64,000 nucleotides of DNA from Pseudonocardia thermophila (GTDB taxonomy: Bacteria > Actinomycetota > Actinomycetes > Mycobacteriales > Pseudonocardiaceae). Shown here in pieces: positions 45,017 through 54,641 of the stretch; position 1 is the first letter of the stretch, and the number at the start of each line of letters is the position of its first letter. The stretch is from assembly GCF_900142365.1 (NCBI RefSeq), contig NZ_FRAP01000005.1, positions 241,124 to 305,123 of the forward strand. Direction: 5' to 3'. Position numbers and translations under genes: made by a program. The notes below the pieces were generated by a model that was given only the letters and a program-made list of their open reading frames with translations, had not been told where the DNA came from and did not search any database.

Positions 45017-45859
45017 GTGTCTGCCCCGGAGTGGATCAAGGATCTCCTCGGCTGGAAGAACACCAGCAGTGGAAAGAAGCAGCTGTGCGTTCAACTATTC
45101 GGATTTTCGCTTTCGCCGAACATTTCAGATACGCACAGCACGGCGAGCATCATGTTCGCCGGCGAAGCGTTCAAGGAACTTGGAATCCCTTTGGAGCAGC
45201 GCCGTGAAGATATACCGGACAAAAACCGGGCTCACATCGACGTGGCGACCGGCATCAGTTCTGGGCGCGCGATGGAAGTCGGGATCGCGGAGGATCTCGA
45301 TGCCGAGCTGAAAAGTTGAGATCCGGACAGGATCTGGTCGGTCCGCAGCACGGGTTTGGCGTCCCAGTACGCACAGTACACCCATCTCACGCAGTTGCAG
45401 GAACTACTTGAGAACAACCCGACGCTACGGGCCAGCGTTGCACGCGACTATCAGGTCACAACAGACGTGTATGTCGGAGTTCGACACAGGGGTGTCGACG
45501 GCGATCGGCCACCGTTCCTCCACGCCGCGATCTCGAGCAAGTTCACGATCCGTTCAGATCGGGTGCAAAACGTTCGACACGAGTTCAACACCCTTGTCCG
45601 AAATCGACGCGGTCGCACCCCTCATCTCATATTGGTAACGGCAGAGCCATTGCCGTCCCGGTTGACCTCCATTACGCGAGGAACCGGCGAAGTGGACGCA
45701 GTGTATCACGTACTGTACGACGAGCTAGACGCAGCGGTGCGCCGCGTTTGCGGAGAGAATCCGAAACTCCAGACCCAGCTGGATGATTGGGTGGAGATGG
45801 TGGAGCAGAAGCGTCTCCGACCGTACTCGGAGCTCGTAACCGACCTGATCACCACCTGA
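45017..45859 (+). pseudogene. NgoMIV-like type II restriction endonuclease interrupted by an in-frame TGA
   Basis: Two stretches in the same frame make one protein: VSAPEWIKDLLGWKN ... DLDAELKS, then a TGA at 45317-45319, then DPDRIWSVRSTGLASQYAQY ... ELVTDLITT ending at 45859. The second part holds the PD-(D/E)XK-type catalytic region of the NgoMIV family: TTDVYVGV with the metal Asp, ISSKFTIRSDR with the SxK motif, and a Glu in NVRHEF, followed by HLILVTAEPLPSRL and GTGEVDAVYH. Known relatives cut GCCGGC. The GTG at 45017 is a likely start, though one at 44981 is possible. GC is visibly below its surroundings, a sign of transfer. It is convergent with a C5 methyltransferase. Confidence 0.72.
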
Positions 45860-45882
45860 CGACAAATGCGGTTGCGTCGCTT

Positions 45883-46995
45883 TCAGGTGACATCCAGATA
45901 TCTCCGCAGGTGGGAGGCGATCGCTGCCGCCAACCCAACTGGAACAGCGTTCCCGATCTGCCTGGCGATCTGTATCTTGCTGCCGCACCAGGCGAACGTC
46001 TCCGGAAAGTCCTGCAGGAGCGCAGCCTCGAGATGGGTGATCACTCGATTGACACGCTTTGCAGGGTCATTCGGATCCCATTGCGGATGGAGGTACTGCC
46101 CCTTCTCCGGCTTGAAAAACTCCGTACGGATCGTCAGCGATGGCTGATCCCACCGCATTCGCCCCATCACGTCGGTCGTGCCAGTCTTCTTTTCACGCCA
46201 ACAACGAAGGAAGAAGCTCGTCCGGCAGGTCGAAACGCCCGCCACCCGGGGGAACACAGTCGTACCGCCGGAGAGAGAGCTCACGGGGCTTCCGCCCGAA
46301 ATGTAGATCAAGCCATTTGAACTGGCCCGGAACGGTTTGACCTTTGAAGGCCCACGTCGCCTCAGGAAGTTCCGTGGTCGCGGGCTGTTCCGGAAGTCCG
46401 CCGATACGCTCGCGAACGGTTCGCCAAGGCTCACGTCCGAGCATCGGGAGCTTCGAATGCGTAGGTTCCGGGAGCGGAATGCGCCCAACCCTGGAGCCGA
46501 TGATTATCGTCCTCGGGCGCCGCTGAGCGACACCGTAATCCGCCGCGAGAAGCACACCGGAGCTCAACTCATATTCTTTGATCATCCCGTGATCTGCTTC
46601 ATCCAGAAGGAGCTGGTACTCCAGGCTCTTGCCGAAGCGGTCCACATTTTCGATGACGAAAGCCCTGGGACGAGCGATCTGAACGAAACGGAGGTACTCC
46701 TTCCAAAGCTGGTTGCGTGGATCGTTCACATCCTTGCTGCCGAGATTCGAGAACCCCTGGCAGGGCGGTCCTCCGATCACGACGTCAGCCTCTGGAATCT
46801 CGTCGTCGGGCACGTCGGCGATGTCCCCCAGTAGACGTGCTCCTCGCCGAAGTTCGCTCCGTAGGTCGCCGCGGCGTGCAGGTCGTGCTCCACCGCGAAC
46901 ACCGGCTCGAAGCCCTGCTGCACGAACCCGGAGGTCATCCCCCCGCATCCCGCGAACAGGTCGATCAGGGTCAAGGGCTTCGTCACGAGGGACAT
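45883..46995 (-). pseudogene. DNA cytosine-C5 methyltransferase with two frameshifts
   Basis: From the ATG at 46995 the first frame gives LTLIDLFAGCGGMTSGF (motif I). Near a C5 run at 46825-46829 the frame changes. The next gives GGPPCQGFSNLG (catalytic Cys, motif IV), ENVDRF (motif VI) and QRRPRTIIIGSR (motif VIII). At about 46198-46206 it changes again to WREKKTGTTDVMGRMRWDQP and ends with QIGNAVPVGLAAAIA (motif X) at a TGA at 45883-45885. Adding one G and removing one T restores a full-length enzyme of about 370 residues. It is the partner of the convergent NgoMIV-like nuclease and would protect its site. Confidence 0.8.
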
Positions 46996-47589
46996 GCTAT
47001 GCGTCTCCACCGACGATGACGCTGGCCCACGCCGTCCGCAACGCGCTGGTGGCGTCATGCTGAGCCCGAAGTCCTGGTTGACAAGGTGGGACGGGCTCGC
47101 GCCTAGCCGACAGCCAGATCGCCGTTGCAGCTGCGGCGCGTTCACGGGGGGTACTTCAGGGCCCGCTCCCGGACGGACCGCCGGCGAATCGGACGACCTG
47201 AAGGTGGCCGCACATCCCGTCGGTCCGCCCGACTCGCGTGCAACGTCTGAAGCCATGACTCTTCCGAGTGGCCGACGCGCTCCGGGATCTCGGCCCGCAC
47301 CATGCCCCCGAGGTGGGAGCGGACGCCATCCGCACGTCGAGCCGCCACTTGACCGGTCATGGGGCGAACCACACACCCCCGGACCCGGCGACCACCGGAG
47401 ACCAGCGCTCACTCCGAGGCTTCGACAACGACGAGATCGCCGGATTTCGCAGCGACCGCGAGCCAGCTGCGATGCGCGAGCGACCAGCACCGTCGGAGAC
47501 GCTCCTGCACCGACGCCATCGTCCTCCGGTCAGTCGCCATGGAGCCGCCGCACCCCTCCACCAGCACCGTCACCTTCGGCGCAGGAAAG
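46996..47589. other. Intergenic region without a recognisable gene
   Basis: About 590 bp between the methyltransferase and the integrase fragment. Open frames on both strands are Arg/Ser-rich and carry no motif I can name. It may be decayed DNA. Confidence 0.5.
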
Positions 47590-47847
47590 CAGACCGCTGG
47601 CACTCGTGCGGACGACACCGCCCATCACACGCGTGCGCGCTGCTGGTGCGGTGGCCGATCAGGCCCCGCCGCTTCGAGCAGTGCCGCCGGCAACGACGCA
47701 GCTCGGCGTAGAACGAGTCGGTATCTCCGCATCCAGCGCACCCACCCGCACCGAGCCGAGCAGCGGGGAGATGTGGTTGCGCACGTACCCGCGGTACAGC
47801 GTCAACATGTTCGGCGAACCATCGAACTGCCCGGGGTACCGCCCCAA
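47590..47847 (-). pseudogene. N-terminal fragment of a tyrosine recombinase (integrase)
   Basis: The minus strand reads NMLTLYRGYVRNHISPLLGS, VRVGALDAE and, after a one-base shift, DSFYAELRRCRRHC, then IGHRTSSAHACDGRCRPHEC. This is the SAM-like DNA-binding N-domain of actinobacterial integrases, including the Cys/His-rich insert. It stops where family members continue with a '...TIRQIHFILSGA' segment. That continuation is the very start of the integrase fragment at 63.1-63.9 kb. The 5' side abuts the IS256-type remnant. Confidence 0.65.
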
Positions 47848-47879
47848 AAGGGTGATCGACGGTGACGTTCGTCCGCGGG

Positions 47880-49155
47880 TTCCGGTGCTCCGCCACCGGT
47901 GAGTGCTTCGGTTGTCCTGGTTGGTTCGCTGGTGGTGGGCGGGGGTTGGGTGGTGACGGTGCGGATGCGGGACTTGGTGGGCAGTTCCAGGCCCATGTAG
48001 CGGCGGCGGCCTTCGGTCCGTTCGTCGCTCTGTTCGGCCAGCACGGCGCCGACGGGGCGGATCAGGGCGTCGGGCCGGGGAAGATCCCGACCACGTCGGT
48101 GCGGCGGCGGATCTGCTTGTTCAGCTCTGCTTGGTCAGCCGTTCTTGGGGGTTGTCGGACCAGATCTGGCGCCAGATCTCGCGCGGATAGCTCGAGCAGA
48201 TCGGCGCGGGCGGTCTCGAGGTGCTCGGCCGTGTCCCGGAAGCGGGGTTCGAGCGCGTCGATCACGTGGTCGTACTGGGCCGTGACGGCGTCTGCCTGGT
48301 CGACGGTGGTGCGGACCTGGGCGGCCACGTGCGGCTGCGCGGCCTTGGGCACCGTGGTGAGCAGGTTGCGCAGGTAGTGGGTGCGGCAGCGCTGCCAGGC
48401 CGCGCCGGGCAGTGCGGACCCGATCGCGGCGACCAGGCCGGGGTGGGCGTCGGAGATCACCAGCTGGACCCGGGACGGGCCGTGCGCGACCACCCCCCGC
48501 AGGAACGCCAGCCGGCCCGCGCCGTCCTCGGCACTGGCGACGTCCAGGCCGAGGATCTCGCGGTACCCGTCGGTGTTGACACCGGTCGCCACGAGCGCGT
48601 TCACGACCCGGCCGTCCTCACGGACCTTCACCACCAAGGCGTCGACCCACACGAAGCTGTCGACCCCTTGATCGAGTCGCCACTGCCGGAACGCGGTCAC
48701 CTGGGCGTCGAGATGGGTGGCCATCTCACTGACCTACCAGCGGGACAGCGACTTGACGCCGAGCTGCTCAGCGAGGCGCTCCACCCGCCGGGTCGAAACA
48801 CCGAGCAGATAGGCGCTGCCAGGTCGGCGGTGGCCACCACGGTGACCAGGGCCTGCTCGACGCGACGGCGATGTCAGCAGCCACTCCGGGAAGCAGAAGC
48901 CCTCGCGCAGCTTCGGGATCGCCAGCTCGACGGTGCCGACGCGGGTGTCGAACTCCCGGCCCCGATACCCGCTGCGCCGATTGACCCGTTCGGCACAGCG
49001 CTCACCCCGACCAGCGCCGCGGACCCCATCGGCCTGAGCGGACACATCATCGCGTTCGCGAACGCGCCGATCATTTCCCGCAACAGATCAGGCGACGCGC
49101 CCTACAGGTGCTGCTCCCGCAACCCCTCGACATCGATACTGTGCGGTGCAGCCAT
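47880..49155 (-). pseudogene. IS256-family (mutator) transposase, multiply disrupted
   Basis: From an ATG at 49155 the strand reads MAAPHSIDVEGLREQHL, a TAG, SPDLLREMIGAFANAMM, then in other frames GERCAERVNRRSGYRGREFD, GTVELAIPKLREG, LLGVSTRRVERLAEQLG, a further stop near 48735, VDALVVKV and VISDAHPGLVAAIG (two of the catalytic acidic residues), ELNKQIRRRTDVVGIFP and finally GAVLAEQSDERTEGRRRYMG. The order is exactly that of IS256-type transposases, but several stops and frameshifts make it dead. I could not define terminal inverted repeats. Confidence 0.82.
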
Positions 49156-49524
49156 CGCGGTGATCCTCTCGGTGGGTTCCCTGGCCGGTACTCATCAAGA
49201 TCACGCGATGGCCGTCCACATCACGACGCCACGCCGCTCAACAGCGAGAGTCTCGTACACCACCTCCGAGGACGCAGCCTGCTGGACGTGCTGTGATCCC
49301 GAGGTGCCGCCGATCTTGCCGCACGCCACCCCTCGACCAGGGGCTGGCGATGGGAAAGCGGTGCCGGGCGGCGACCGGCGGCCGCGCACCTGGTCTTGCT
49401 GGGGTCAAGGAGAAGCTGTAGGAGCTGCTGCCGGGCCGGGGTTCCGCAGCTGTTGTCCTGGGAAAGCGCACGGAAACGGCCTTTGAGCTGGGCAAATGTG
49501 CTCGCGCCTGGTGACGGGTCGTGT
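49156..49524. other. Gap between two insertion sequences
   Basis: About 370 bp between the IS256-type remnant and the IS1634-type element. No gene or clear repeat is seen. It probably holds the outer end of the older element and target DNA. Confidence 0.45.
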
Positions 49525-51401
49525 CACTAGGCGCCGGTGTTCGCCCTGGTCAGCGCGGTGCCGGGTCTTCGGTGTGCAGGTGCAGGATCCGGGGTGGGAG
49601 GGCGATGTCGAGGGCCTGGTGGAGGCGGCGGGTCTCGGGGTCGGCGGGGGTGGTCTGGCGGAACACGCCGGCGGGGCCGGTGAAGGTGCCCACGTGCAGG
49701 CGTTGCAGCTGGGTGCGGGCGCGGGTCCAGGTGGTGGCGGCGCGGGTCTCGACGATGCGGGCCAGCAGGAGGGCGAGCCAGCAGAGCAGGACGTGGGCGC
49801 GGATGCGGTCTTCGAGCCGGTGGTAGACCGGGCGCAGGTCCAGGACCTGCTTCATGTCCCGCCAGCCGCGTTCGACCTCGAGCAGCTGCTTGTAGCCCAG
49901 CGCGATGTCCTCGGTGCTCAGGTGCGGATCGGAGGTGCGCAGCAGGTACTTGCCGTCCAGGCGGGCGTCGGCGGCGACCTTGGTGGCGTCGATGCGCAGC
50001 AGCCCGCCGGGGGTGGTGCGCAGGAACCGGTGCAGCCCTGGCTTCGTCGAGATGACCCCGCGTAGCTCGGCCCGCTTGGTGGGGGTGAGCCGGTCGGAGC
50101 CGGCGATCATCGCCTCCAGCCGGGTGAGGAGGCGGTCGCGGGTGGCGGCGTCGCGGTCGGCGGCCTCGGGGTTGTGGCAGACCACGAAACGCTCGTGTTC
50201 GCTGATCTTGACTTCCTTGACCCGCAGGTTCTCGGCGACCTGCTGGTAGCGGCCCTGCCGGGCGAGTGCCGCGGTGGCCTCCGGGGAGCCGGAGCGCAGC
50301 TTCTCGCCGAGGATGTAGCCCCCGCCGCCCGCGGCGAGGTGGCGGCGGTTCGCGGCGGAGGTGAACCCGCGGTCGGCCACCCAGATGAGCTTGCCGAGGG
50401 TCCAGTCCCGCAGATCGTCGCGCACCTGGCGGATCAGTGGGGAGTCGCTGGTGTTGCCCGGCCAGCACCACACCCGCACCGGGATCCCGTCGCGGGTGAC
50501 GGCCATCCCGACGATGACCTGCGGCAGGTCGTCGCGGGCGTCCTTGGACTTGCCGTGGGTGCGGAACCCGGCCCGACCCGATGCCCCCGCCGGCGGCGCG
50601 TCGCCCTCCGCGTCGGACTCCCTGCCGGACTCCGCCCCGGGCTCCCCGTCTGGGTCGAGGACGCGGCCGTGCTCGTCGCGCCACACCGGGGTGTCGGGGT
50701 CCTCGGTCTCGAAGTAGGTGCTGGTGGTGTCGAAGAAGATCAAATCGACTTCGAGGTTGAGCAGGTCGGCCACGGCGTCGAACACCCCGCGCGCGAGCTT
50801 CTCCTCGACCTTGATCAGCCAGTCCATCGCCCGGTAGCAGGCGTCATCGGACACGGTGTAGTCGCCCCCGGTCAGCCCGGACAGGTGCACGTCGTGCGCG
50901 ACCCAGCCGGTGGCGGCCAGCTTCGATGACGGCGCCAGCGCCCGGTTGGCGACCAGCGCGAACAGCACCCGCTCCACCACCGGGTCCCGGCGGGTGCCCG
51001 CGGCGAGGCGGCGCAGCAGCCGATCGATCCCCAGCCGCCGCCACAGCCCGTCGAGCAGCCACGCCCCGCCCAGCGGGCGGGACTCGACGAACTCCAGCCC
51101 GGGCAGTGGCTCCTGCCGCCCCCGCCCGCCCGCCGTCGGGCTGCCCAGCAGCCGGGTCAGCGCCTTGATCAGCCGCTCGATCGCGGCCCGGTCCAGCTGG
51201 TCGGCGCGGCCGAACGAGTACAGCACCTTCGTGCGCGAGGTCTTCGCCGCCGGATCCCACTCGTTGTGCGCCAGCTGCAGGTAGGACACCTTCGACCCGT
51301 CGGCGTTCTTCCGAGTCGAGGTGCGCACGAACACGCCACCAGACCCTACACGAGCACCCGCAGCTCACCGCGCTCGGCCCGGCCAACTCGTGTTACTAGG
51401 G
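49525..51401 (-). mobile_element. IS1634-type insertion sequence
   Basis: A single intact transposase gene occupies nearly the whole element. The ends 49525-49560 and 51366-51401 are imperfect inverted repeats of 36 bp: they share CACTAG/CCCTAG at the tips and AGCGCGGTG at the inner end, with 23 of 36 positions identical in my alignment. The outer sequences TCGTGTCACTAGG (49519-49531) and TCGTGTTACTAGG (51388-51400) are direct repeats with one mismatch, which confuses the exact boundary and target duplication. The intact gene suggests a recent arrival. Confidence 0.65.
49550..51334 (-). CDS. IS1634 family transposase (intact)
   Basis: This 594-residue transposase of the IS4 superclass begins MFVRTSTRKNADGSKVSYLQL. 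It has the DDE-type catalytic region with DLIFFDTTSTYFE (first Asp), LIWVADRGFTSA (second Asp) and a later Glu in YKQLLEVERGWRDMKQVL, the Y-x-x-x-ER signature of this class. An insertion rich in Asp, Glu and Gly follows the first Asp. No stop or frameshift is present, so the enzyme is likely active. Confidence 0.93.
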   Translation of the reverse strand: MFVRTSTRKNADGSKVSYLQLAHNEWDPAAKTSRTKVLYSFGRADQLDRAAIERLIKALTRLLGSPTAGGRGRQEPLPGLEFVESRPLGGAWLLDGLWRRLGIDRLLRRLAAGTRRDPVVERVLFALVANRALAPSSKLAATGWVAHDVHLSGLTGGDYTVSDDACYRAMDWLIKVEEKLARGVFDAVADLLNLEVDLIFFDTTSTYFETEDPDTPVWRDEHGRVLDPDGEPGAESGRESDAEGDAPPAGASGRAGFRTHGKSKDARDDLPQVIVGMAVTRDGIPVRVWCWPGNTSDSPLIRQVRDDLRDWTLGKLIWVADRGFTSAANRRHLAAGGGGYILGEKLRSGSPEATAALARQGRYQQVAENLRVKEVKISEHERFVVCHNPEAADRDAATRDRLLTRLEAMIAGSDRLTPTKRAELRGVISTKPGLHRFLRTTPGGLLRIDATKVAADARLDGKYLLRTSDPHLSTEDIALGYKQLLEVERGWRDMKQVLDLRPVYHRLEDRIRAHVLLCWLALLLARIVETRAATTWTRARTQLQRLHVGTFTGPAGVFRQTTPADPETRRLHQALDIALPPRILHLHTEDPAPR

Positions 51402-51614
51402 CTTCCGACGCGCTGGACCAGAACTCACCGCGCTGACCTGCACCAACAGTCACAGTCATGCACCAGGTCACACATCAGCTGCGGAACGCCGGCCGGGCGG
51501 AGGCGCTGGCAACGGGGTGACGCGCTACAGGACCGAAGCGCCGTTCGTGGTGCTTTCTCCGCCCGAATTCGGACACTTACGTCACGATCTACGATCTGTC
51601 CAGCCAGCCCACGA

Positions 51615-52424
51615 TCACACGCAATACCTAGCCCTGCCGGTGAGCACGGTCATGTCTCCGGAGCGTGCCGTGAGGTAGGCCAGCCCGTCCCGTGTGCCGG
51701 AGCCGATCTCGAGCGTGTCTCCCGGGAGCACGGGCGCGGCCAGTCGCGCGTCGAGCCACTCGAGCCCAGCCGGATGGGCGCCGACCTGGCCGGCGACGAT
51801 ACGGGCGGTGATCCCCAATGTGCAGAGGCCGTGCAGGATCGGCCGGTCGAACCCGTTTGCCGTGGCGACGTCGGGATCGATGTGTACCGGGTGCCGGTCG
51901 CCGGTGAGCCGGTACAGTGCGGCGAGATTCGGGCTGGTCGCGAAGGTCGTCCAGGTTGTCGGTGGCACCGGCTCCCCGCGGTCAGCAGCAGGTCCCCGAT
52001 CCCCGCCCCACCCGCCGAGACCGGGCAGGAAGATCGTGTAGACGGTGGAGAACACTTCGGACGAAACTTCGATCTCGACGACCGCTGCCTTGCCCTTGTC
52101 ATAGACGTTGGCGACGCGCCCGGTCATGGGGATCGAGCCGCTAGCCGGCAGCGGTCGGTGGATGACGAGCCGTTGCCCGGCGTGTAGTGAGCGCCGTGGG
52201 TCATAGGCCCCGAGGCGACCAGCGGCCTCGACGGCCCATAGGCCCATGGCGCAGGCGTAGGTGGGCATGGCACGCAGATCGCGTTCGTAGACCAGGTCGA
52301 GCTCGGTCGCCGACGCGCCCACGGCCAGCGCGTAAAGGATCGTGGCGGTGTCGTCGTACGTGGAGGTGTGCGTGCCGAGATCCGTGCCGGCCAGACGCTG
52401 GAGCTCGACAGTGGCAGTGCTCAT
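51615..52424 (-). CDS. MaoC-type (R)-specific enoyl-CoA hydratase
   Basis: This 269-residue protein has the double hot-dog architecture of eukaryote-like hydratase 2/MaoC proteins. The C-terminal half carries the catalytic motif YRLTGDRHPVHIDP with Asp and His, followed by GFDRPILHGLCTLG. It adds water to a trans-2-enoyl-CoA to give the (R)-3-hydroxy product. GGAGG precedes the ATG. It is the last gene of the seven-gene catabolic operon, separated by 52 bp from the enoyl-CoA hydratase gene. Confidence 0.9.
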   Translation of the reverse strand: MSTATVELQRLAGTDLGTHTSTYDDTATILYALAVGASATELDLVYERDLRAMPTYACAMGLWAVEAAGRLGAYDPRRSLHAGQRLVIHRPLPASGSIPMTGRVANVYDKGKAAVVEIEVSSEVFSTVYTIFLPGLGGWGGDRGPAADRGEPVPPTTWTTFATSPNLAALYRLTGDRHPVHIDPDVATANGFDRPILHGLCTLGITARIVAGQVGAHPAGLEWLDARLAAPVLPGDTLEIGSGTRDGLAYLTARSGDMTVLTGRARYCV

Positions 52425-52476
52425 CAGTAGACCTCCGGTCCGGTGGTCGTGGCGTGTGCGTGGGTCAGCCAGTCAC

Positions 52477-53250
52477 TCATGGTGCCCCTCCGCCGGGTCG
52501 TTCGAGGGTGTGCCGGCAGCGGGCTTTCTCGACCGCGGCTCGGCGGGCGGGAGAATCAAGAAGCTCCCGACGGCGTTGCTGCCAGCGGGCGGGATCGGGG
52601 TCTGGGTCGGCCAGGAACTTCTTGGTCGCGGCGAGTGCCGGCAGGTGCTCGGGGCGAATCTCCGACAGCATGGTGATGGCTCGATCGACCGCGTCGCCGC
52701 GCGGTACCACGACAGACACCAGCCCTGCTACGAGCGCCTCGCGGGCGGACACCCGCTCGCCGAGCAGGAGCAGGCGACGCAGCGCATGGCCCGGATAGGT
52801 GCGGCGCATCCGATCCAGGGCATCGGGATTGTACAGCAGGCCGAGACGCACGGCGGGAATCTGCAGGTAGCACCCTTCCCCGCCCACCCTGAGATCGCAC
52901 GCCAGTGCGATGTCGGCGGCCGCACCGATGCACGGTCCCTCGATCGCGGCGACCACGATCCTCGGTGACGACCGGATCGCCGTGGTCACCGCAGCCACAG
53001 TCTCGTCGAAGCCGACGTCGGCCGCCGTCCCGCTGAGCTCGCCGAAGTCGGCTCCGGCGCTGAACGTCCCACCACTACCACTGATCACGATGCCGGTGAC
53101 CGTCTCGTCGAGCTCGTCCACCGCCGCGCCGAGTGCCGCCAGGAGGGGCCTGCTCAAGGCGTTTCGTGTTCGTGGAGCGGTGATCTCGAGATGCAGGACA
53201 CCGCCGATCCGCCGCTGCGCAACCGCCGTCGATGAGACGGCCTCGGTCAT
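52477..53250 (-). CDS. Enoyl-CoA hydratase/isomerase (crotonase family)
   Basis: This 257-residue crotonase has the two oxyanion-hole segments: SGSGGTFSAGADFGEL (first) and EGPCIGAAADIALACDLRV (second). The usual catalytic Glu pair is not obvious in RLGLLYNPDALDRM, so it could be a hydratase, isomerase or C-C hydrolase. The start overlaps the amidase stop (ATGA), so translation is coupled. With the MaoC protein it suggests a beta-oxidation-like segment after CoA activation. Confidence 0.88.
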   Translation of the reverse strand: MTEAVSSTAVAQRRIGGVLHLEITAPRTRNALSRPLLAALGAAVDELDETVTGIVISGSGGTFSAGADFGELSGTAADVGFDETVAAVTTAIRSSPRIVVAAIEGPCIGAAADIALACDLRVGGEGCYLQIPAVRLGLLYNPDALDRMRRTYPGHALRRLLLLGERVSAREALVAGLVSVVVPRGDAVDRAITMLSEIRPEHLPALAATKKFLADPDPDPARWQQRRRELLDSPARRAAVEKARCRHTLERPGGGAP

Positions 53251-54641
53251 CCCGCGCTCCCGGCGTGGTCGAGGGTCCAGCGTGCCTTCACCGGCGCGCG
53301 GTCGAACGCCAGGGCCTCCTCGAGGTCCTCCGACACGTCGAGCAGCAGCTGTTCGGCGCCGGCGCGGGTGACGAGTTGCACGCCGACGGGGAGCCCGTCG
53401 ACCAGACCGCACGGCAGGGAGGCGGCCGCGACGCCGGCGACGTTGAACGGCACGGCGAACGGGAAGGCACCCCACAGCGTGTCGACGGGTACACCGCCGA
53501 CCGACGTCGGGCGTTCCCTGAGTGGGAAGGCCGCCACGGCGGTGGTCGGGGTGACCAGCACGTCGTGGTCGGCGAAGAGCGCGTCGATCCGTCGGCGGTA
53601 GATCGGGAGAAGCTCGTGTGCTCGCCGGACGACGGCCGGATCGAGTGCCTCGGCGGCGCGCAGCGAGGACCGTTCATACCGGGTGAGGTGCTGTGCTGCG
53701 TGTCCGAGGAGGTGGCCGCGCTCGCGGTGCTCGTCGTCGAGGACCAGCGGACCGAAGACGTCGTTCCACCCTTCGACGGGGAGGTCTCCCTCCACGACAT
53801 CGTGGCCCAGTTCGGCCAGTGTCGTCACGGCATGCTCGACGGCTGCAGCGACCTCTGCTTCGACCGGACGGCCCTCGGGGTTGGGGCAATAGCGGATCCG
53901 CAGCGGTGCCGAGACGGGTCGGCGCGGGTGTGTGGAGCCGGCGAGCACGGAAAACAGCACCCGAGCGTCGGCGACGCGCGCAGCCAGCGGACCAGGGCTG
54001 GTGAAGTCCGTCATGGCCCGGAAGCCCTTCTCATCGGGACACACCCCCGGGGAGGGCTTGAGACCGTAGAGTCCGGTGAATGCAGCCGGGATGCGGATCG
54101 ACCCCCCGCCGTCGGAGCCAACCGCGACGGTCGACAGCCCGGCGGCAACCGAGGCGGCGGCGCCACCACTCGAACCACCGGGGGTACGGGCCGGGTCCCA
54201 CGGGTTGGCGGTGTCGGGACCGAGGAGGTTGTCCGTGGTGGCCGACTGGCCGAATTCGGCGGTGTTCGTCTTGCCGGTGAACACCGCGCCTGCGGCCCGA
54301 AGGCGCCGCACGACGCCGGAGTCGTTCTTGGCGACGTGGTCGCGGTGCACCACGGAGCCGAGCGTGGTCACAACCCCTTCGACGTGGAAGGCATCTTTGA
54401 TCGAGACCGGAACGCCCAGCAGCGGAGGTGTCGGCCCGCCCGCGGCGTAGCAGCGCTCGGCGGCCGCGGCTTGGGAGAGGGCCAGCTCGTCGGTCACAGT
54501 GAGGAAGCTGTGCAACGCCCCGTCCAGGCGCTCGATCCGGTCGAGGAAGGTGCGCGTGACCTCGACCGGGCTGAGCCTGCGGGCCCGGTAGGCCGTGACG
54601 AGGTCGGCGATGCCGAGCCAGCAGACGTCGCTCTCAGCCAT
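53247..54641 (-). CDS. Amidase (amidase-signature family)
   Basis: This 464-residue enzyme has the Ser-cisSer-Lys triad: VSIKDAF (Lys), TPGGSSGGAAASVAAGL (serines) and DGGGSIRIPAAFTGLYGLKP. It hydrolyses an amide, or a urea- or carbamate-like bond, of unknown identity. Its start overlaps the SDR stop by 8 nt. It is a different subfamily from the amidase at 30461-31888. Within this operon it could release ammonia from an amide made after ring opening, or open a lactam. Confidence 0.9.
   Translation of the reverse strand: MAESDVCWLGIADLVTAYRARRLSPVEVTRTFLDRIERLDGALHSFLTVTDELALSQAAAAERCYAAGGPTPPLLGVPVSIKDAFHVEGVVTTLGSVVHRDHVAKNDSGVVRRLRAAGAVFTGKTNTAEFGQSATTDNLLGPDTANPWDPARTPGGSSGGAAASVAAGLSTVAVGSDGGGSIRIPAAFTGLYGLKPSPGVCPDEKGFRAMTDFTSPGPLAARVADARVLFSVLAGSTHPRRPVSAPLRIRYCPNPEGRPVEAEVAAAVEHAVTTLAELGHDVVEGDLPVEGWNDVFGPLVLDDEHRERGHLLGHAAQHLTRYERSSLRAAEALDPAVVRRAHELLPIYRRRIDALFADHDVLVTPTTAVAAFPLRERPTSVGGVPVDTLWGAFPFAVPFNVAGVAAASLPCGLVDGLPVGVQLVTRAGAEQLLLDVSEDLEEALAFDRAPVKARWTLDHAGSAG

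Noticed and set aside
45317..45319. TGA as a selenocysteine codon in the nuclease
   Set aside because: No SECIS-like hairpin is evident, the position is not catalytic, and the paired methyltransferase is also broken, so a nonsense change or error is simpler.
47409..47618. Small minus-strand frame (69 codons)
   Set aside because: No motif, no ribosome binding site, and it overlaps the decayed integrase region.
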